Position numbers and translations under genes: made by a program
Shown: positions 1-10,771 of the stretch, piece after piece
Layout of the letters: each line of letters begins with the position of its first letter
Numbering within the stretch: position 1 is the first letter of the stretch
Assembly: GCF_030272615.1 (NCBI RefSeq)
Contig: NC_081413.1
Span: forward strand, 338,550,802-338,614,801
DNA: 64,000 nt
Source of the DNA: Cryptomeria japonica
Taxonomy: Eukaryota; Streptophyta; Pinopsida; Cupressales; Cupressaceae
Reading direction: 5' to 3'
Notes under the pieces: model-generated
Databases searched by the model: none
What the model was told of the DNA's origin: nothing
What the model saw: only the letters and a program-made list of their open reading frames with translations

Positions 1-846
1 CAGTTTTCATGGCTTCCATTTTCTAAAATTCTTGACCCAAACTAGTAAAGTTCTATGGATCTATTCAGGGTATAGAGGCTACATTGCAGGATGACAGATT
101 GTTTTCTAGTTGTAGGTCTTACTTGTGTCAGGCATGAGTAAATTTCCCATGATATTGTCTCTGTGATATGTTTATTCATTATTATGAATTCAATCCTCAA
201 GGAGGATGAAATTTGTCATCTCAAGGAGATTGTGTGACTGTTTGTAGGTATCCTTCAAGGAAGGTTTTAAATTCTATAGTCAGTCATAAATGATGAAATG
301 TATTTCTAGATCTGATAAATTTGTGAATGAATCAAATAGTGCATTAATATCAGGTATTGGTGCATGAATATCTTGTTTAAGGAAAACAAATTTGCATCTA
401 TGATTCATATTTGTAGTTCTGTCTGTGACTCTATTGCCCAATGAACAAGGCACTGGTCTTGCAAGTTTTGGGGATGGTTTTAGATTAACATTTTAAAAGA
501 AAAATCTATTTCCCTTTATGTTTAGGGGTGTGTGTTCCATTCTTTCCAAGCTCTGTTTCATCCTATTGTTTGTACAGATCTAGCCAATCTGTAATGTTTC
601 CTAACCTGTTGAGCTTGTGAAATGATCTATCTGCTTAATGTTGATGCAGTCATGTGTCTGTAATTGTTGTATTTAGTGCATCAAAAGGGTGTCCCCCCCT
701 AGGTCTAGCAGAACCTGAAGTGCAGGAGGATCAATTAGGGTCCTATGTTATGTTGTCCAAGCCCTGATGTGTTTTGTAGACTGAAATTGGCCATTTCATA
801 GAAAGATTTGCAGGTGTTCTTGGGTTATCACTTTTGGTGAACAACA
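1..846 (+). repeat. 5' LTR of gag-only element (partial, R-U5 part)
   Basis: It aligns base for base with 7966-8811. The differences I find are near positions 37, 306, 314 and 506. It ends GGTGAACAACA directly before the primer site. The window starts inside the LTR, so the U3 promoter half is missing here and can only be seen in the 3' copy. Confidence 0.93.
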
Positions 847-850
847 AAAA

Positions 851-868
851 TGGCGACTCTGCTGGGGA
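851..868 (+). other. Primer-binding site, Tat/Ogre type
   Basis: TGGCGACTCTGCTGGGGA lies five bases after the LTR end. This motif is typical of Tat/Ogre-type gypsy elements, where the primer has been described as tRNA-Arg; I cannot check the tRNA here. Related copies follow at 956-973 (one mismatch, TGGTGACTCT...), and shorter ones (TGGCGACTCT) at 1221-1230 and 1536-1545. Confidence 0.7.
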
Positions 869-1909
869 GTAAATGAACTATCAAGAGCCTCTGGTTAAGA
901 AATAATTAATTCATATAAGGTTGAGATTATACCATCCGAGTCACCACAACAAAAATGGTGACTCTGCTGGGGAATATGAAATTTAAAGAGTCTCTGGTTG
1001 AAAATTTTGTTTCACATATAATTGAGTCTGCCTATTGAGAATGCACAGAGTTGAAAATGTCTTTTATGGTTGAGGGATTTAGTATTATGTTCTGGGTTGT
1101 AATGTTATTGTCTGCTATTAGAGAAAGTTTCTTGTGAAGAATCAGAGAAAATATACATTGTTCAGAGTTGTAAGAGGTTCTTACAGCTGTTTATGAATTC
1201 TCCCCAATGTCATAATTGGGTGGCGACTCTAGTCTCTGTACCAGTGCTTGAAGGAAGATTGTATTCCAGGACTTTCACAAGATTGGTTGATAATCTTATG
1301 AATCATATTAAGATGCAGATGGATCTAAGTAGCAGATGCTCAGACATGGTGCTTTCATCATAAAAGTGTTATAAAGTAGATGCAGTAAAAGATTTAAGTC
1401 ACACATAACTCTGTGGTTCATACCAGTGTTAAATAGCCTGGAAGGTGTTGATTGCAGCGAGATCGAAGGAGTAACAAAGAATTGAATAAGTGTTGAGTGG
1501 CGTTCTGCTGTTCAAACTATCCTCTATGCAAGAGGTGGCGACTCTGTGATAAAAGACCGTGCTAAAGGTGAAGTAAATCTTCAGATCTACAAGTTTTATA
1601 GCTGCAAATCTCCAGGTATTTTCAAAGGATTCAAATGCAAAACAATTTCCTCTGAAAATTTGAAGTACTAAAATAGTTTTCCCATTTAGTGAACAGCACT
1701 AGTAAAGAGGGAAAGAGGGGATTTCAAAGTCCATTTGCATATTTATTCTACTGAAATGTCCAGAGTATATGTTCTTCTGTTATAGTATGCAAATTTGGAA
1801 AAAGTTCTGTATCAAGCAATGTTATGAACAGTTTCAGTATAAGGATTTGTGCTTGAAGTGTTTCATTCTTTTATCCGAGGTTGTATATCATTTGTGGAAG
1901 TAGGAAGAA
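869..1909 (+). other. Long leader of gag-only element
   Basis: No long reading frame is visible. The leader holds three further partial copies of the primer-site core TGG(C/T)GACTCT, at 956, 1221 and 1536. The second copy is preceded by GAGTCACCAC, which can pair with it as a hairpin (about 939-966). A long structured leader before gag is usual in this group. Confidence 0.6.
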
Positions 1910-3316
1910 ATGTGTAGTAAAGATTTTCAACCTTGTGTATTTCCACATAGAGCCATGCCTGGTGAAGTGTCACAACCATATAATAGGAGAAGTTTCGTCA
2001 TGAACCATTATGCTGCTCTAAATTTCAGAGATATTCCAGGTTACCCAAATCCCATACCCACAGAAATCAGAAAGTATTTGCCCATATTCAGTGGGAAGAA
2101 ATCAGAATTAGCATGTCAACATTTGAAAAGATTTTCAGATTTGATAGGAGAGTTTGAAATTTGTCAAGAAGATGTATGCATGAAATTGTTTATTCAATCA
2201 TTAAAAGAAGATGCAAGAGATTGGTTCTCTTTTTTGCCAGAGAATTCTATTACCTCATGGGAAGAATTGGTTTCAGATTTCATGGATCAATTCGATGAGA
2301 AGGTGAGTGATTCTGACTTGCTGAAAGAATTCACCTGTATACAAATCAGGGAAGATGAATTGGTACCAACATTCAATATCCGATTTTCACAAGCTTTGTC
2401 CAAAATTTCCAGAAAGTATAAACTTGATGATAAAGTATGTCTGGATGTTTATATGAGTGCATTTGATGAGAAGATGGGTTTCCTATTGAGAAACAAAGAA
2501 CCCAAAACCTTGTATGAAGCCTTTAACACAGCTAGGGATATGGAAAATAACTTGAAATTTGGGATAGCTAAGAGGTTTGTGTCTGCTGTGGTTTCTTGTC
2601 AAAGCACCTTCAATGGTGAAATATCATGTGAGTCTCAGCAAATCATTCCGTGTCTAGGTGCATCAAGCTCTGCAGTTCCAAATGGCTTTTATGATGCATG
2701 TGTTTCAGATTTAAATGAGAGTCAAGAACCTTTGCTATTAATGCCGGTTGTCTCTCGCAGTAGTGATGGAATGATCAGTGGGAAGCATTGTGAAAATGTT
2801 GATACAGAGACAGATATGTACAAGGGATATGTACCATTTGATTTGTATGCCGGTTATGTTGATTATGTGGCTGCTAATTACCAAGTGAATTATGCATCTC
2901 TCCAGGATAATATTGGTGAAAATAATGATGGTGATGACCATCAATCTTTACATGCTGCTGATGTATTTGATGTTGAAATACCAAATACAGAGGGATTACT
3001 AAGTGTTGCTATTTGTGCAAGTGAAAGTGTGCAATATGATGAAAATCAGAATTGTTTGGTGCGAACAATAGCTGATCCTCTTTTAAACATTGATGATGTC
3101 AATTGTGTTGAGGATGAAGTAAATGTTTTTTCAAATTTCACTTCAGATTTTGCTTCTTGTAATCATGTTGATAATCTTTCTTTTTTGAAAGATATGCACA
3201 ATGTTAATTCAGAAAATTGTAATGGTACACATGATTGCGATGAAGATATAGCACACATGGATGGACAAAAGTTTATGGAATCTCACATGGAACAACAAAG
3301 TGCAATGCAAGTCTAG
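1910..3316 (+). CDS. gag: Gag polyprotein of gag-only element (N-terminal part)
   Basis: A 468-codon frame. Residues about 50-225 fit a plant retrotransposon Gag capsid region: a Y-L-P-x-F-S-G-K start, the hallmark A-R-D-W-F segment followed by a W-E-E-L helix, and a later stretch resembling the capsid C-terminal half. Gag packages element RNA into cytoplasmic particles. After about residue 240 the protein becomes acidic and rich in Asp, Asn and Val, with no zinc knuckle. The first ATG (1910) is used; another at about 2000 (M-N-H-Y) would also keep the domain. The frame ends at TAG 3314-3316, but the same frame stays open to 4621, so the stop is either a recent mutation (CAG to TAG is one possibility) or a readthrough stop. 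Confidence 0.75.
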   Translation: MCSKDFQPCVFPHRAMPGEVSQPYNRRSFVMNHYAALNFRDIPGYPNPIPTEIRKYLPIFSGKKSELACQHLKRFSDLIGEFEICQEDVCMKLFIQSLKEDARDWFSFLPENSITSWEELVSDFMDQFDEKVSDSDLLKEFTCIQIREDELVPTFNIRFSQALSKISRKYKLDDKVCLDVYMSAFDEKMGFLLRNKEPKTLYEAFNTARDMENNLKFGIAKRFVSAVVSCQSTFNGEISCESQQIIPCLGASSSAVPNGFYDACVSDLNESQEPLLLMPVVSRSSDGMISGKHCENVDTETDMYKGYVPFDLYAGYVDYVAANYQVNYASLQDNIGENNDGDDHQSLHAADVFDVEIPNTEGLLSVAICASESVQYDENQNCLVRTIADPLLNIDDVNCVEDEVNVFSNFTSDFASCNHVDNLSFLKDMHNVNSENCNGTHDCDEDIAHMDGQKFMESHMEQQSAMQV

Positions 3317-4624
3317 AAGATTGCAGAACTTAAGAAAGCTCTTGAAGTTGTGGATAAGAAAGTTCAAATGTTGGAGAGCCTTCGAGCTGTTGATGAAGAC
3401 CTTCTGAAATATAGTGAAGAGGATTCTTCGGAAAAGGACTGTGAATTGAATGTTTGTATACTTGATGAACATGCTGATCTAACAGATGGTTTTATGACAA
3501 AAAGATTTAGTGAACATGCTAAAAACTCATCAGATGAAGTAAATTGCAGCGATGTTCATGTTCATTCTTTGGCTGATGACGAGTGTTCAATTGGTGAAGA
3601 AGATCAGTTGTGGCAAGATAAGTATGACTATCTTGATTTTCAGAATGATAGTAATAGGATGAAATTTGATGGATGTGAAACATGGAAAACTAATGATTGT
3701 TCCAACCACGTTTCAATTTCTTCTTTGTCCGATGAAGATGATTATGATGATCAGATAGATGGTGTCTTTAGCAATTTTACTAATGTTTTATTCAATGCTG
3801 ATATAGATACGGACCAGCCACTTCAATGTCATAATGTTCATAAGGGGGTTCTTCATTTTGTTTCTAACCCTTTGTATGAAGAAATAATTGATCAGCCAAA
3901 TGTTGTAAATGATGAACCGGTCCATAATACTGATGGAATTCCGAACAGCAATAGCATATGTTGTGAAAACTTATTTCTTGATGAAAGTAAGAGGCATGGA
4001 TTATGTGATGACCATTTAAAACCACAAATGAAAGTGTTTCAGGTGGATGTGAGCCTGAAAGAGAAAGAGTTAGCTGAGGATTTGCTTCAGCCGGAGGTAT
4101 GCATTCTTTTCCATGAATGGGATGTTGAGAATGCAGAGGTTTTCAGTTTGATAAGCAAGGATAGTATGAGGTGTGATCAGCATAGTGAAGTATCACATCT
4201 GGATGGTAATGTTCATGTTCCTTGTTTGCATCAGTTGGTTAGTAGTGTCCCTCACTCTATTGATTTAAATGATAATAAGGTATGCGCTGATAGGAACTAC
4301 AATGTTGAAAATGAGTGTTTTATTTTTCAAGTTCATCATGATGATGTCCTTGCAAATGATAGAGTTGAGTGGGACAGTGAAAGGTATGTCAGCTTGTGGG
4401 AACGCCTCTATGGTGATTTGTCTCATGATTTTACTTGTGTTGAAATGGTGTGTGATCACAAAGTTCAAAATCAGACCAAAGGTATGCACACTAGTTGTTT
4501 CAGTAATGAGACAAAAGAGGTTGATTATAATGATCATGCTCAGTTGTTACTAGAAGGTGCCTTTGTTTTGATCAATATGTCAGGTGATGAGAATCAGATT
4601 TTTGACAGAGGTAAATGTATGTAA
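3317..4624 (+). CDS. Acidic C-terminal extension of Gag, in frame after TAG
   Basis: The frame continues directly from the 3314 TAG for about 435 codons to TAA at 4622; the first ATG-like start inside it is near 3350. The first residues form a probable helix or coiled coil (K-I-A-E-L-K-K-A-L-E-V-V-D-K-K), followed by a long acidic, Asp/Asn/His-rich region. The motif F-S-N-F-T occurs both upstream (about 3130) and here (about 3770), which suggests internal duplication. I recognise no enzyme domain, and no function should be assigned. It is probably the rest of one gag-derived protein rather than a separate gene. The final codons overlap GTAAGT (4621-4626), a perfect plant 5' splice-site consensus. 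Confidence 0.55.
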   Translation, partial: KIAELKKALEVVDKKVQMLESLRAVDEDLLKYSEEDSSEKDCELNVCILDEHADLTDGFMTKRFSEHAKNSSDEVNCSDVHVHSLADDECSIGEEDQLWQDKYDYLDFQNDSNRMKFDGCETWKTNDCSNHVSISSLSDEDDYDDQIDGVFSNFTNVLFNADIDTDQPLQCHNVHKGVLHFVSNPLYEEIIDQPNVVNDEPVHNTDGIPNSNSICCENLFLDESKRHGLCDDHLKPQMKVFQVDVSLKEKELAEDLLQPEVCILFHEWDVENAEVFSLISKDSMRCDQHSEVSHLDGNVHVPCLHQLVSSVPHSIDLNDNKVCADRNYNVENECFIFQVHHDDVLANDRVEWDSERYVSLWERLYGDLSHDFTCVEMVCDHKVQNQTKGMHTSCFSNETKEVDYNDHAQLLLEGAFVLINMSGDENQIFDRGKCM

Positions 4625-7054
4625 GTGGAGCAGCTTGTATTAGTTGTTAGCATGTTTGTATATCTTGTACAGTCGCTTTGCTTCAGTTGTGTGGTTTTCA
4701 ATAAGGTGCCCTGTTGTTTGGGTAGAATAAGGAAGCCATGTTTTGAGAAGAGAAGAATTGAGAGAAGAATGATCCGTTTTTGGGTGGTCTGCTTAACCAA
4801 AGATATCTGGATTCTTGTGTTGATCTTGCAATCAACCATCCCCAGTCAGAGCCACTGTTGGGAGTATTTAAAACTGAGTCAAGTTTATAGGCCTATTTCA
4901 AAATTTTGCTCTGCATGTCAGAAAAGTACCTAAATAAGTCAGTTTGAATGTCTAGTTAGCAAGGGGGTAAAATGGAGCCAGTTGATTTTCAGAGGGTAAG
5001 GCTCGAGATTCATGTCCCACACCTTTCATTTGGCCTATTCAGTGATGTGCAACTTTCAAAATTCAGTTTGGATAAGTTTACTAGGTACCCATTTCGAGGG
5101 GTGAGCTGAAAGTGCATTTTAGGCACAAATGCAAATTTTATGGAATAGCCTTCTTTGAGCGATTACATTTTTTTCCCTATTGATCATCATGGAGAAATTC
5201 AAAATGGATTCAATTATATGCATAAATGTGAGTCAACCTGCAAAATTTCAAGTCCTAATGAATCCGTTTGCTCAGTTTTCAAAGCTCAATCCGTTTGTAG
5301 TTTATGATGTTTGCACACGTGTAAAAATGTCCGGGTGAGCGTCATGTCAGAATGTTTGTTCCGGGCTAATGTTGGTATAAATGGTGAGCTACGTTTCAAA
5401 TTTCAAGGCTTTATCAATCCGTTTGATCGGTTTTCAAAAGAGCTCATTTTGCCATCAAATTCAGTTATCCGCACTTCCAGTGTTAGATTAGTTAATGTAG
5501 CCATTTTGGTGAGCGCGCCGTTTGCATCCTGTCAGTCTGGTGATCGAACTGAGAATTCAAAGATTTAATATGTACTTAAAGGTACCTATGTTCCAAATTT
5601 GAGGGCCTACGGAGGTCGTTTGGTATTTTTAAGAAAGGCATCATGTGTTGCCAGAACATTGACTTCATCAGGTCCGCAGTGTCGACAAAGCCAGTTGGCC
5701 GTTTTCGGAAATTAATATCTCTTCCCTCGGGACTCATCTTGAGAAACCGTTTGGTAGATGTCATCCTTGTATATCAAAGTACATGCCTGTCAGATGGCGA
5801 GCTCCAGAAAGGTGTTTTGACAGGTTTGAAAATTACGTCATCGCGATTAAATGCGAAAATTGTGGCGTAATTGCCTGAAGGATGTAAAATGCAATTTTAT
5901 GATCCGAAAATGGTGCCGATCGATTCCAGAGGTGTGTTTGAGGTCCATGAAGATATTCCAAAGGTCAGTTGCGTGAAAACGAAAAAAAGTTTTAGTCGGA
6001 CCCACTTTGGGGCCCGACCTGGCTCATTCCTGTGCATTTTATTTTTATGGCGACAATGTTCTTAGTGCATAACTTCATGATGCATAAATATACGGAAGTG
6101 CATAGTAATGTTACTATAAATTCTTGTTGAATTTTCTAGTCCTGGTATGGAAGAGGAAGAGATTGGCATGGTCAATGAGACAATTCCCAATTCGGAAAGA
6201 GTATATTTTAAAGAGTAGAGAAGTCCTTTTCTACTCTGGCAATAGACAATTTTCAGAATAAAACTTATGCATTGGCAATTGAAAAAGAAAAAACACAGAC
6301 CGTATAATTACCAGCAACAATCAATCTTCAATTCCTATTATGCTGTGAGTTGAAGTGGGCATTTAAATACTTCCAAGCTGAAAATGCCAAATTTATTCTT
6401 GCTTTGTGTGGAGTGGCAGCGTGGCATGTAAAAGGCATTGGAAGCATCTTCTACAACAAATGTAACATTGTAGAATTGTTTCCCCCTCTGCCAATCACCC
6501 CTCCAATCTCCCAAAATCTCATCCTTGCCTGCTGTGTGGAGAGTGAGATGTGTAGAAAACTGAAGTATCCATCCCTATGCAGCAATCATTTTGCTGGTAA
6601 CATGAAATTGATGGCAATGTGCAACAGGCAGCATGGTAAATGGGGAAATGCGTTGAAGTTATAAAACCATATTTCTCCTCCCACGTGATGGCTGGAGAAG
6701 GGCAGCAGTAGCTCAAATCAAATGCACATTGGATGATGTAAAGCCATCTTCCCAAAATCCATGTGATGGGTGAGTTGTTGAAGCATAATGTAATTTTGAA
6801 GAAGTTTACACAACAAATGAAATCAGTTCCTCCCTGCTGGACATGATTGCTGGAGGGCATTGAAATGTTTGTCTTTTTTTAAATAAAGGCAATTGGCTGG
6901 TATGAAGCCATTCCCCCCTTGCTAACATGGTGAAACAAACAATATGCAGCAGGCTTCGCGTGGTATGAGGAAGAGGTAAATATAAAAACTTGCAAGAAAG
7001 GGAAAAACGCCATTGAAGACCAAGAAAACTTTCAAAATGCAGTCCCAGGCTTAA
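4625..7054 (+). other. 3' noncoding part of gag-only element
   Basis: No pol motif is seen. The same frame as gag stays open from 4625 to 4930, but it has no ATG and no known domain. Between about 5240 and 5640 there are degenerate repeats about 150-165 bp apart, sharing AATCCGTTTG followed by GTTTTCAAA (near 5260 and 5415). A purine-rich run, AAGAAAGGGAAAAACG, lies at 6994-7009 and is the best polypurine candidate, though it is not directly against the chosen LTR start. Short frames at 5311, 5643 and 6350 look random. Confidence 0.5.
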
Positions 7055-7170
7055 TGTTTTAATCCCACATTGGCTGGGAAGTGGGATATTTTAGTATTTA
7101 TATACAAAAACGCACTATACTATAATGTCTAAGCCATAAAGGTTTTTGACACAAGGTGCCCATGGGCGCC

Positions 7171-7266
7171 CAAAGTGGGCCCACATGCGAGCACGCTTCC
7201 CGAGGCGATGGAGGAGTTGACTGGACGAAGACCAAGTGGACCCCACGCAAGCACGCTTCCCGAGGC
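7171..7266 (+). repeat. 60-bp tandem duplication in LTR U3
   Basis: A 36-bp core ending GCACGCTTCCCGAGGC occurs at 7171-7206 and again at 7231-7266, sixty bases apart, with a handful of mismatches. It lies inside the GC-rich part of the LTR. Confidence 0.8.
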
Positions 7267-7405
7267 AAACAGGCGAAATTTTGTAGACGAAGGCCGGGTT
7301 AACGAGCAAGCAAGTCCGAGAGAGATCAACGGTGCGTGCTATTTCGCGAAGGGAAGATGCACGTTGTTTAAACCCCGCGAAATAGCGAAAGTGAACGAGA
7401 GCCGT

Positions 7406-7742
7406 CCACGTGGCGGGTACAGTCAGCGGTCCAGCAAGCGGGTCCCGGTGAGGTGGCGCACAGGTGGCAGTCTAGTGGTGATGACGTGGCGGCCAAGTGG
7501 CAGTGACGAAGCAAATGACGTGGCGATGATGAGGTGTCATCCCAGGTGGCGTCTGGTCAACCCCATCAACCAATCAGAGGTCGCCACGTGGCAAGGCGTC
7601 AGATGCACATATGGAGGCAAAAATCAAATTTTAAATGAATAAATGATATAGTTTAGACTATATTAAAATTCGAAATATTTAAATGCGTGAGCACAAATGA
7701 GAATTAATTCGCCCAGTGTCTAAATTTTGGCCAAAATATAAA
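7406..7742 (+). promoter_or_regulatory. LTR promoter: four ACGTGGC boxes, CCAAT box and TATA
   Basis: CCACGTGGC occurs at 7406-7414 and 7584-7592, and GACGTGGC at 7483-7490 and 7517-7524. CCAATCA is at 7570-7576, and TATAAAG begins at about 7738. ACGTGGC is the core bound by plant bZIP (ABRE/G-box) factors, so this block resembles a stress- or ABA-responsive promoter placed upstream of a TATA box. Transcription from it is an inference. Confidence 0.5.
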
Positions 7743-8811
7743 GTATTATATATCACCGGAAAGCTCTCGGGGTGAGGAATCTGATTATGAGGTTAATTTT
7801 GAAAAATTTGGGATATTTTGGATGCAGTTTTCACGGGAACAAAATTCAGTTAGAGAGGAGAGACACTTGGCAATTTTCAGTTGTGGATTTGTTTTTCTTC
7901 CCTCCTCTTTTTATTCCCCATTCTTCTCAGTTGTAAGGGTTCCAGAATTCTGTGAGGAAGTGCTCCAGTTTTCATGGCTTCCATTTTCTAAAATTCTTGA
8001 CCAAAACTAGTAAAGTTCTATGGATCTATTCAGGGTATAGAGGCTACATTGCAGGATGACAGATTGTTTTCTAGTTGTAGGTCTTACTTGTGTCAGGCAT
8101 GAGTAAATTTCCCATGATATTGTCTCTGTGATATGTTTATTCATTATTATGAATTCAATCCTCAAGGAGGATGAAATTTGTCATCTCAAGGAGATTGTGT
8201 GACTGTTTGTAGGTATCCTTCAAGGAAGGTTTTAAATTCTATAGTCAGTCATAAATGATGAAATGTATTTCCAGATCTAATAAATTTGTGAATGAATCAA
8301 ATAGTGCATTAATATCAGGTATTGGTGCATGAATATCTTGTTTAAGGAAAACAAATTTGCATCTATGATTCATATTTGTAGTTCTGTCTGTGACTCTATT
8401 GCCCAATGAACAAGGCACTGGTCTTGCAAGTTTTGGGGATGGTTTTAGATTAACATTTTAAAAGACAAATCTATTTCCCTTTATGTTTAGGGGTGTGTGT
8501 TCCATTCTTTCCAAGCTCTGTTTCATCCTATTGTTTGTACAGATCTAGCCAATCTGTAATGTTTCCTAACCTGTTGAGCTTGTGAAATGATCTATCTGCT
8601 TAATGTTGATGCAGTCATGTGTCTGTAATTGTTGTATTTAGTGCATCAAAAGGGTGTCCCCCCCTAGGTCTAGCAGAACCTGAAGTGCAGGAGGATCAAT
8701 TAGGGTCCTATGTTATGTTGTCCAAGCCCTGATGTGTTTTGTAGACTGAAATTGGCCATTTCATAGAAAGATTTGCAGGTGTTCTTGGGTTATCACTTTT
8801 GGTGAACAACA

Positions 8812-10629
8812 GGCCTCTTGTTATGTTTATGTTTTGGGAACATGTTATGGGGAGTGGGCTTCCTTGTGATGTTTGGGATCATGAGACATAGGCTTGCATG
8901 AGGCTCCTTGTAAGGATGCATGAAGTCTAGATTGCTAGGGCACATTGGAAGTTTACCATGATTGTAAACAAGTGATAACATTAATAATGAATTAATGGGA
9001 TGGGTAGTTAGATTCAATAATGAAGATAATTAATAGTTGATCCCCATGACCTAATCCTAGGGAGGAAGTTTTAGGATAGGCATGGGAAGGCCATTGCAAT
9101 GGAAAGTCAATCTCCGTTGATCTCTCATAGGTTGAGATGGCTCCACGTGTCCATCAGGCTTATGCCTTGTGTTAGAGTATTTGTTATGTTAGAGGATGGC
9201 ATGTGATGACACTACACTCTTACATGTGTTCCCTTATGATTTGTAATTATGCCTTGTTGATTTGCATTTATGACTTGATGATTTCACAACCCTTGGGAGT
9301 TTCTTCTTGTGGTTGCTTGAGATTGTTCCTTTCTTGAGAGTCCTTGTATATTTTAGTCTCTTGGTTGTTAGGTGTCAAATTAGTTATAGAGTTTGTGTTA
9401 GGACCTTATGTCATCTCCTATCATGGGGGGTGGTTCCTTTGGTTCCACATGGACGGGTGGTTGGTGATTTTCAACCATTGGGATATTCTCTTGGATTATT
9501 CATCATTGTAGAAGCTATGGATATTTCTTGTAATAGATTCATGTAATGGATATCTTGGTTTCATGTAATGTATTATCATATAAATATGTACATGTATTAG
9601 GAAGAGCCATGCTCATGATGCATTATTCATATGTTGGTAATTAAAATTGTACTGTGGTTGATATCATAGGATCATGACATGAATTGTAATAATGAGAGCA
9701 TGAGATGTATGGTGACGATCTTGTATAATGAAAGTAAATGGTTTTATAAAAATGTCATCTTTGTAATAGGTTTAGAATTGAAAGGGAATTGATTTATGTT
9801 ATTAAATATATTAGTTTAGATTCCATGGTTATCATCTAGGATGTATATTATTATATGAAGGAACCTTAAGTAAATGGAAAGTATGTAATGTAGGAATTGT
9901 GGTTGATTATTAATATCATGTTAGGTAATATGATGTCATTTATGTGATTTCTTTGGAAAGATAGGAAATCATGCATGGCATGTATCTAAGGAAAGAATTG
10001 GAATTTTTGTATTATTCATTTGGAACTTATGTTAAAGAAAATGATCATGTAGTAATTTAGATGCATGAGTGGCATTGATAAGATGACTATATTTATGTAT
10101 TAGATATTGCATTATCATTATGGATGGATAAAGATCATGTAGATAGGAAATAATTTAGGGATTAAGGACATTTGGATTCGGTTATAAAATGAACTTAAGA
10201 AAAGAGATTAGTCTTGCATTGAAAGAGTAAGCATATCATGTTAGTTGGATGATAGTGTAGAGTACATCTCATAATCTTAAACAATCAAGTAGAATGCATG
10301 TCGTAATGAAAGAAACTATATAAGTTGCATTTGTTTAAGATTAAGGATTAATTGATGATGTGTGATAATCATATGAGTAGAATGTTATTGTTTAGGATAG
10401 CTAATTAGGTAATGACGTTAAGGTACCCTAGAGAGATAGTAGTAATGATTGTGATGTTATTCTACTTGCATAATTAGTTAATGTGTATAATTCATGTTCA
10501 TAGTGATTAGTATTAATGGATGTAATTGTAGATGATATTATGTGTTGCATTAGTTGTAAATAGAAAAAATTATCTCCATTTGGTATGTTAGATGCTCAGT
10601 TTCTCTAGGGTATTTTGGCAGGCATTACA
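8812..10629 (+). repeat. Repeat X, copy 1 (left end lost)
   Basis: This AT-rich, ATGATG-rich stretch aligns with the reverse complement of about 40100 to 39096 plus 32548 to 31510. Clear blocks are CTTATGTCATCTCCTA.CATGGGGGGTGGTTCC at 9407-9440, the GAGGATGGCATGTGATGACACT segment near 9192, and the right end, CTCTAGGGTATTTTGGC...ATTACA. Both copies stop at that same end, so 10629 is a true element terminus with a CA ending. Its left part was split by insertion of the gag-only element. No coding frame is recognised; it is probably an LTR or a non-autonomous element. Confidence 0.65.
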
Positions 10630-10771
10630 ACTAGGGTCTCCATATAACTCTATCTAGATCATCAAAAATATGGTTTAAGTACCACACATTCCCCATCTCA
10701 TATTGATAAATAATACCACTTTATAAATAGACATATGGTTGTCTTACTATGAGTACTTTGTGGGATATAGG
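10630..10771 (-). pseudogene. C-terminal piece of antisense PMD gene of element G
   Basis: Read on -, this piece continues the PMD relic at 12231-12740 after removal of solo LTR Z. It encodes P-I-S-H-K-V and then G-N-V-W-Y-L-N-H-I-F-D-D-L-D-R-V-I-W, matching the same part of the second PMD relic (51.1-52.2 kb), which reads W-W-H-V-I-N-D-I-D-N-V-I-W. It carries in-frame stops and is cut off by the terminus of X. Confidence 0.6.

Larger units (their letters stand above)
1..8811 (+). mobile_element. Young gag-only (TR-GAG/Ogre-like) LTR retrotransposon, 5' end cut by window
   Basis: Bases 1-846 match 7966-8811 with no gaps and about four substitutions, so these are the two LTRs of one recently inserted element. 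Between them lie a primer-binding site, a roughly 1-kb leader, a gag-type reading frame (1910-4624) and about 2.4 kb of apparently noncoding DNA. I see no protease, reverse transcriptase, RNase H or integrase motif on either strand. The primer site resembles that of Tat/Ogre gypsy elements. The element therefore looks non-autonomous, with Gag as its only recognisable protein, and would need pol proteins from a relative. It sits in repeat X. GGCCT at 8812-8816 is the expected right target duplication, but the left copy is outside the window. Confidence 0.85.
7055..8811 (+). repeat. 3' LTR of gag-only element, about 1.76 kb
   Basis: The right end, AACAACA at 8811, is fixed by the alignment to the 5' copy. 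The left end is inferred from TGTTTTAATCCCACATTGG at 7055, which gives inverted TGTT...AACA ends. TGAAGACC at 7014, nearer the purine tract, is an alternative. The U3 part contains a GC- and CpG-rich block (about 7140-7600), a CCAAT box, and a TATA-like TATAAAG at about 7738. The frame open over 7175-7642 is a by-product of this base composition, not a gene. Confidence 0.8.

Noticed and set aside
2738-3472. Antisense frames under the gag of the gag-only element
   Set aside because: Ile/His-rich shadows of an Asp/Asn-rich coding strand; no domain.
6350-6860. Overlapping 104- and 113-codon frames in opposite strands
   Set aside because: No recognisable domain, no relatives seen in the window, located in element 3' noncoding DNA.
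7175-7642. 155-codon frame in GC-rich LTR sequence
   Set aside because: It lies in LTR U3, has no domain, and is explained by low AT content.
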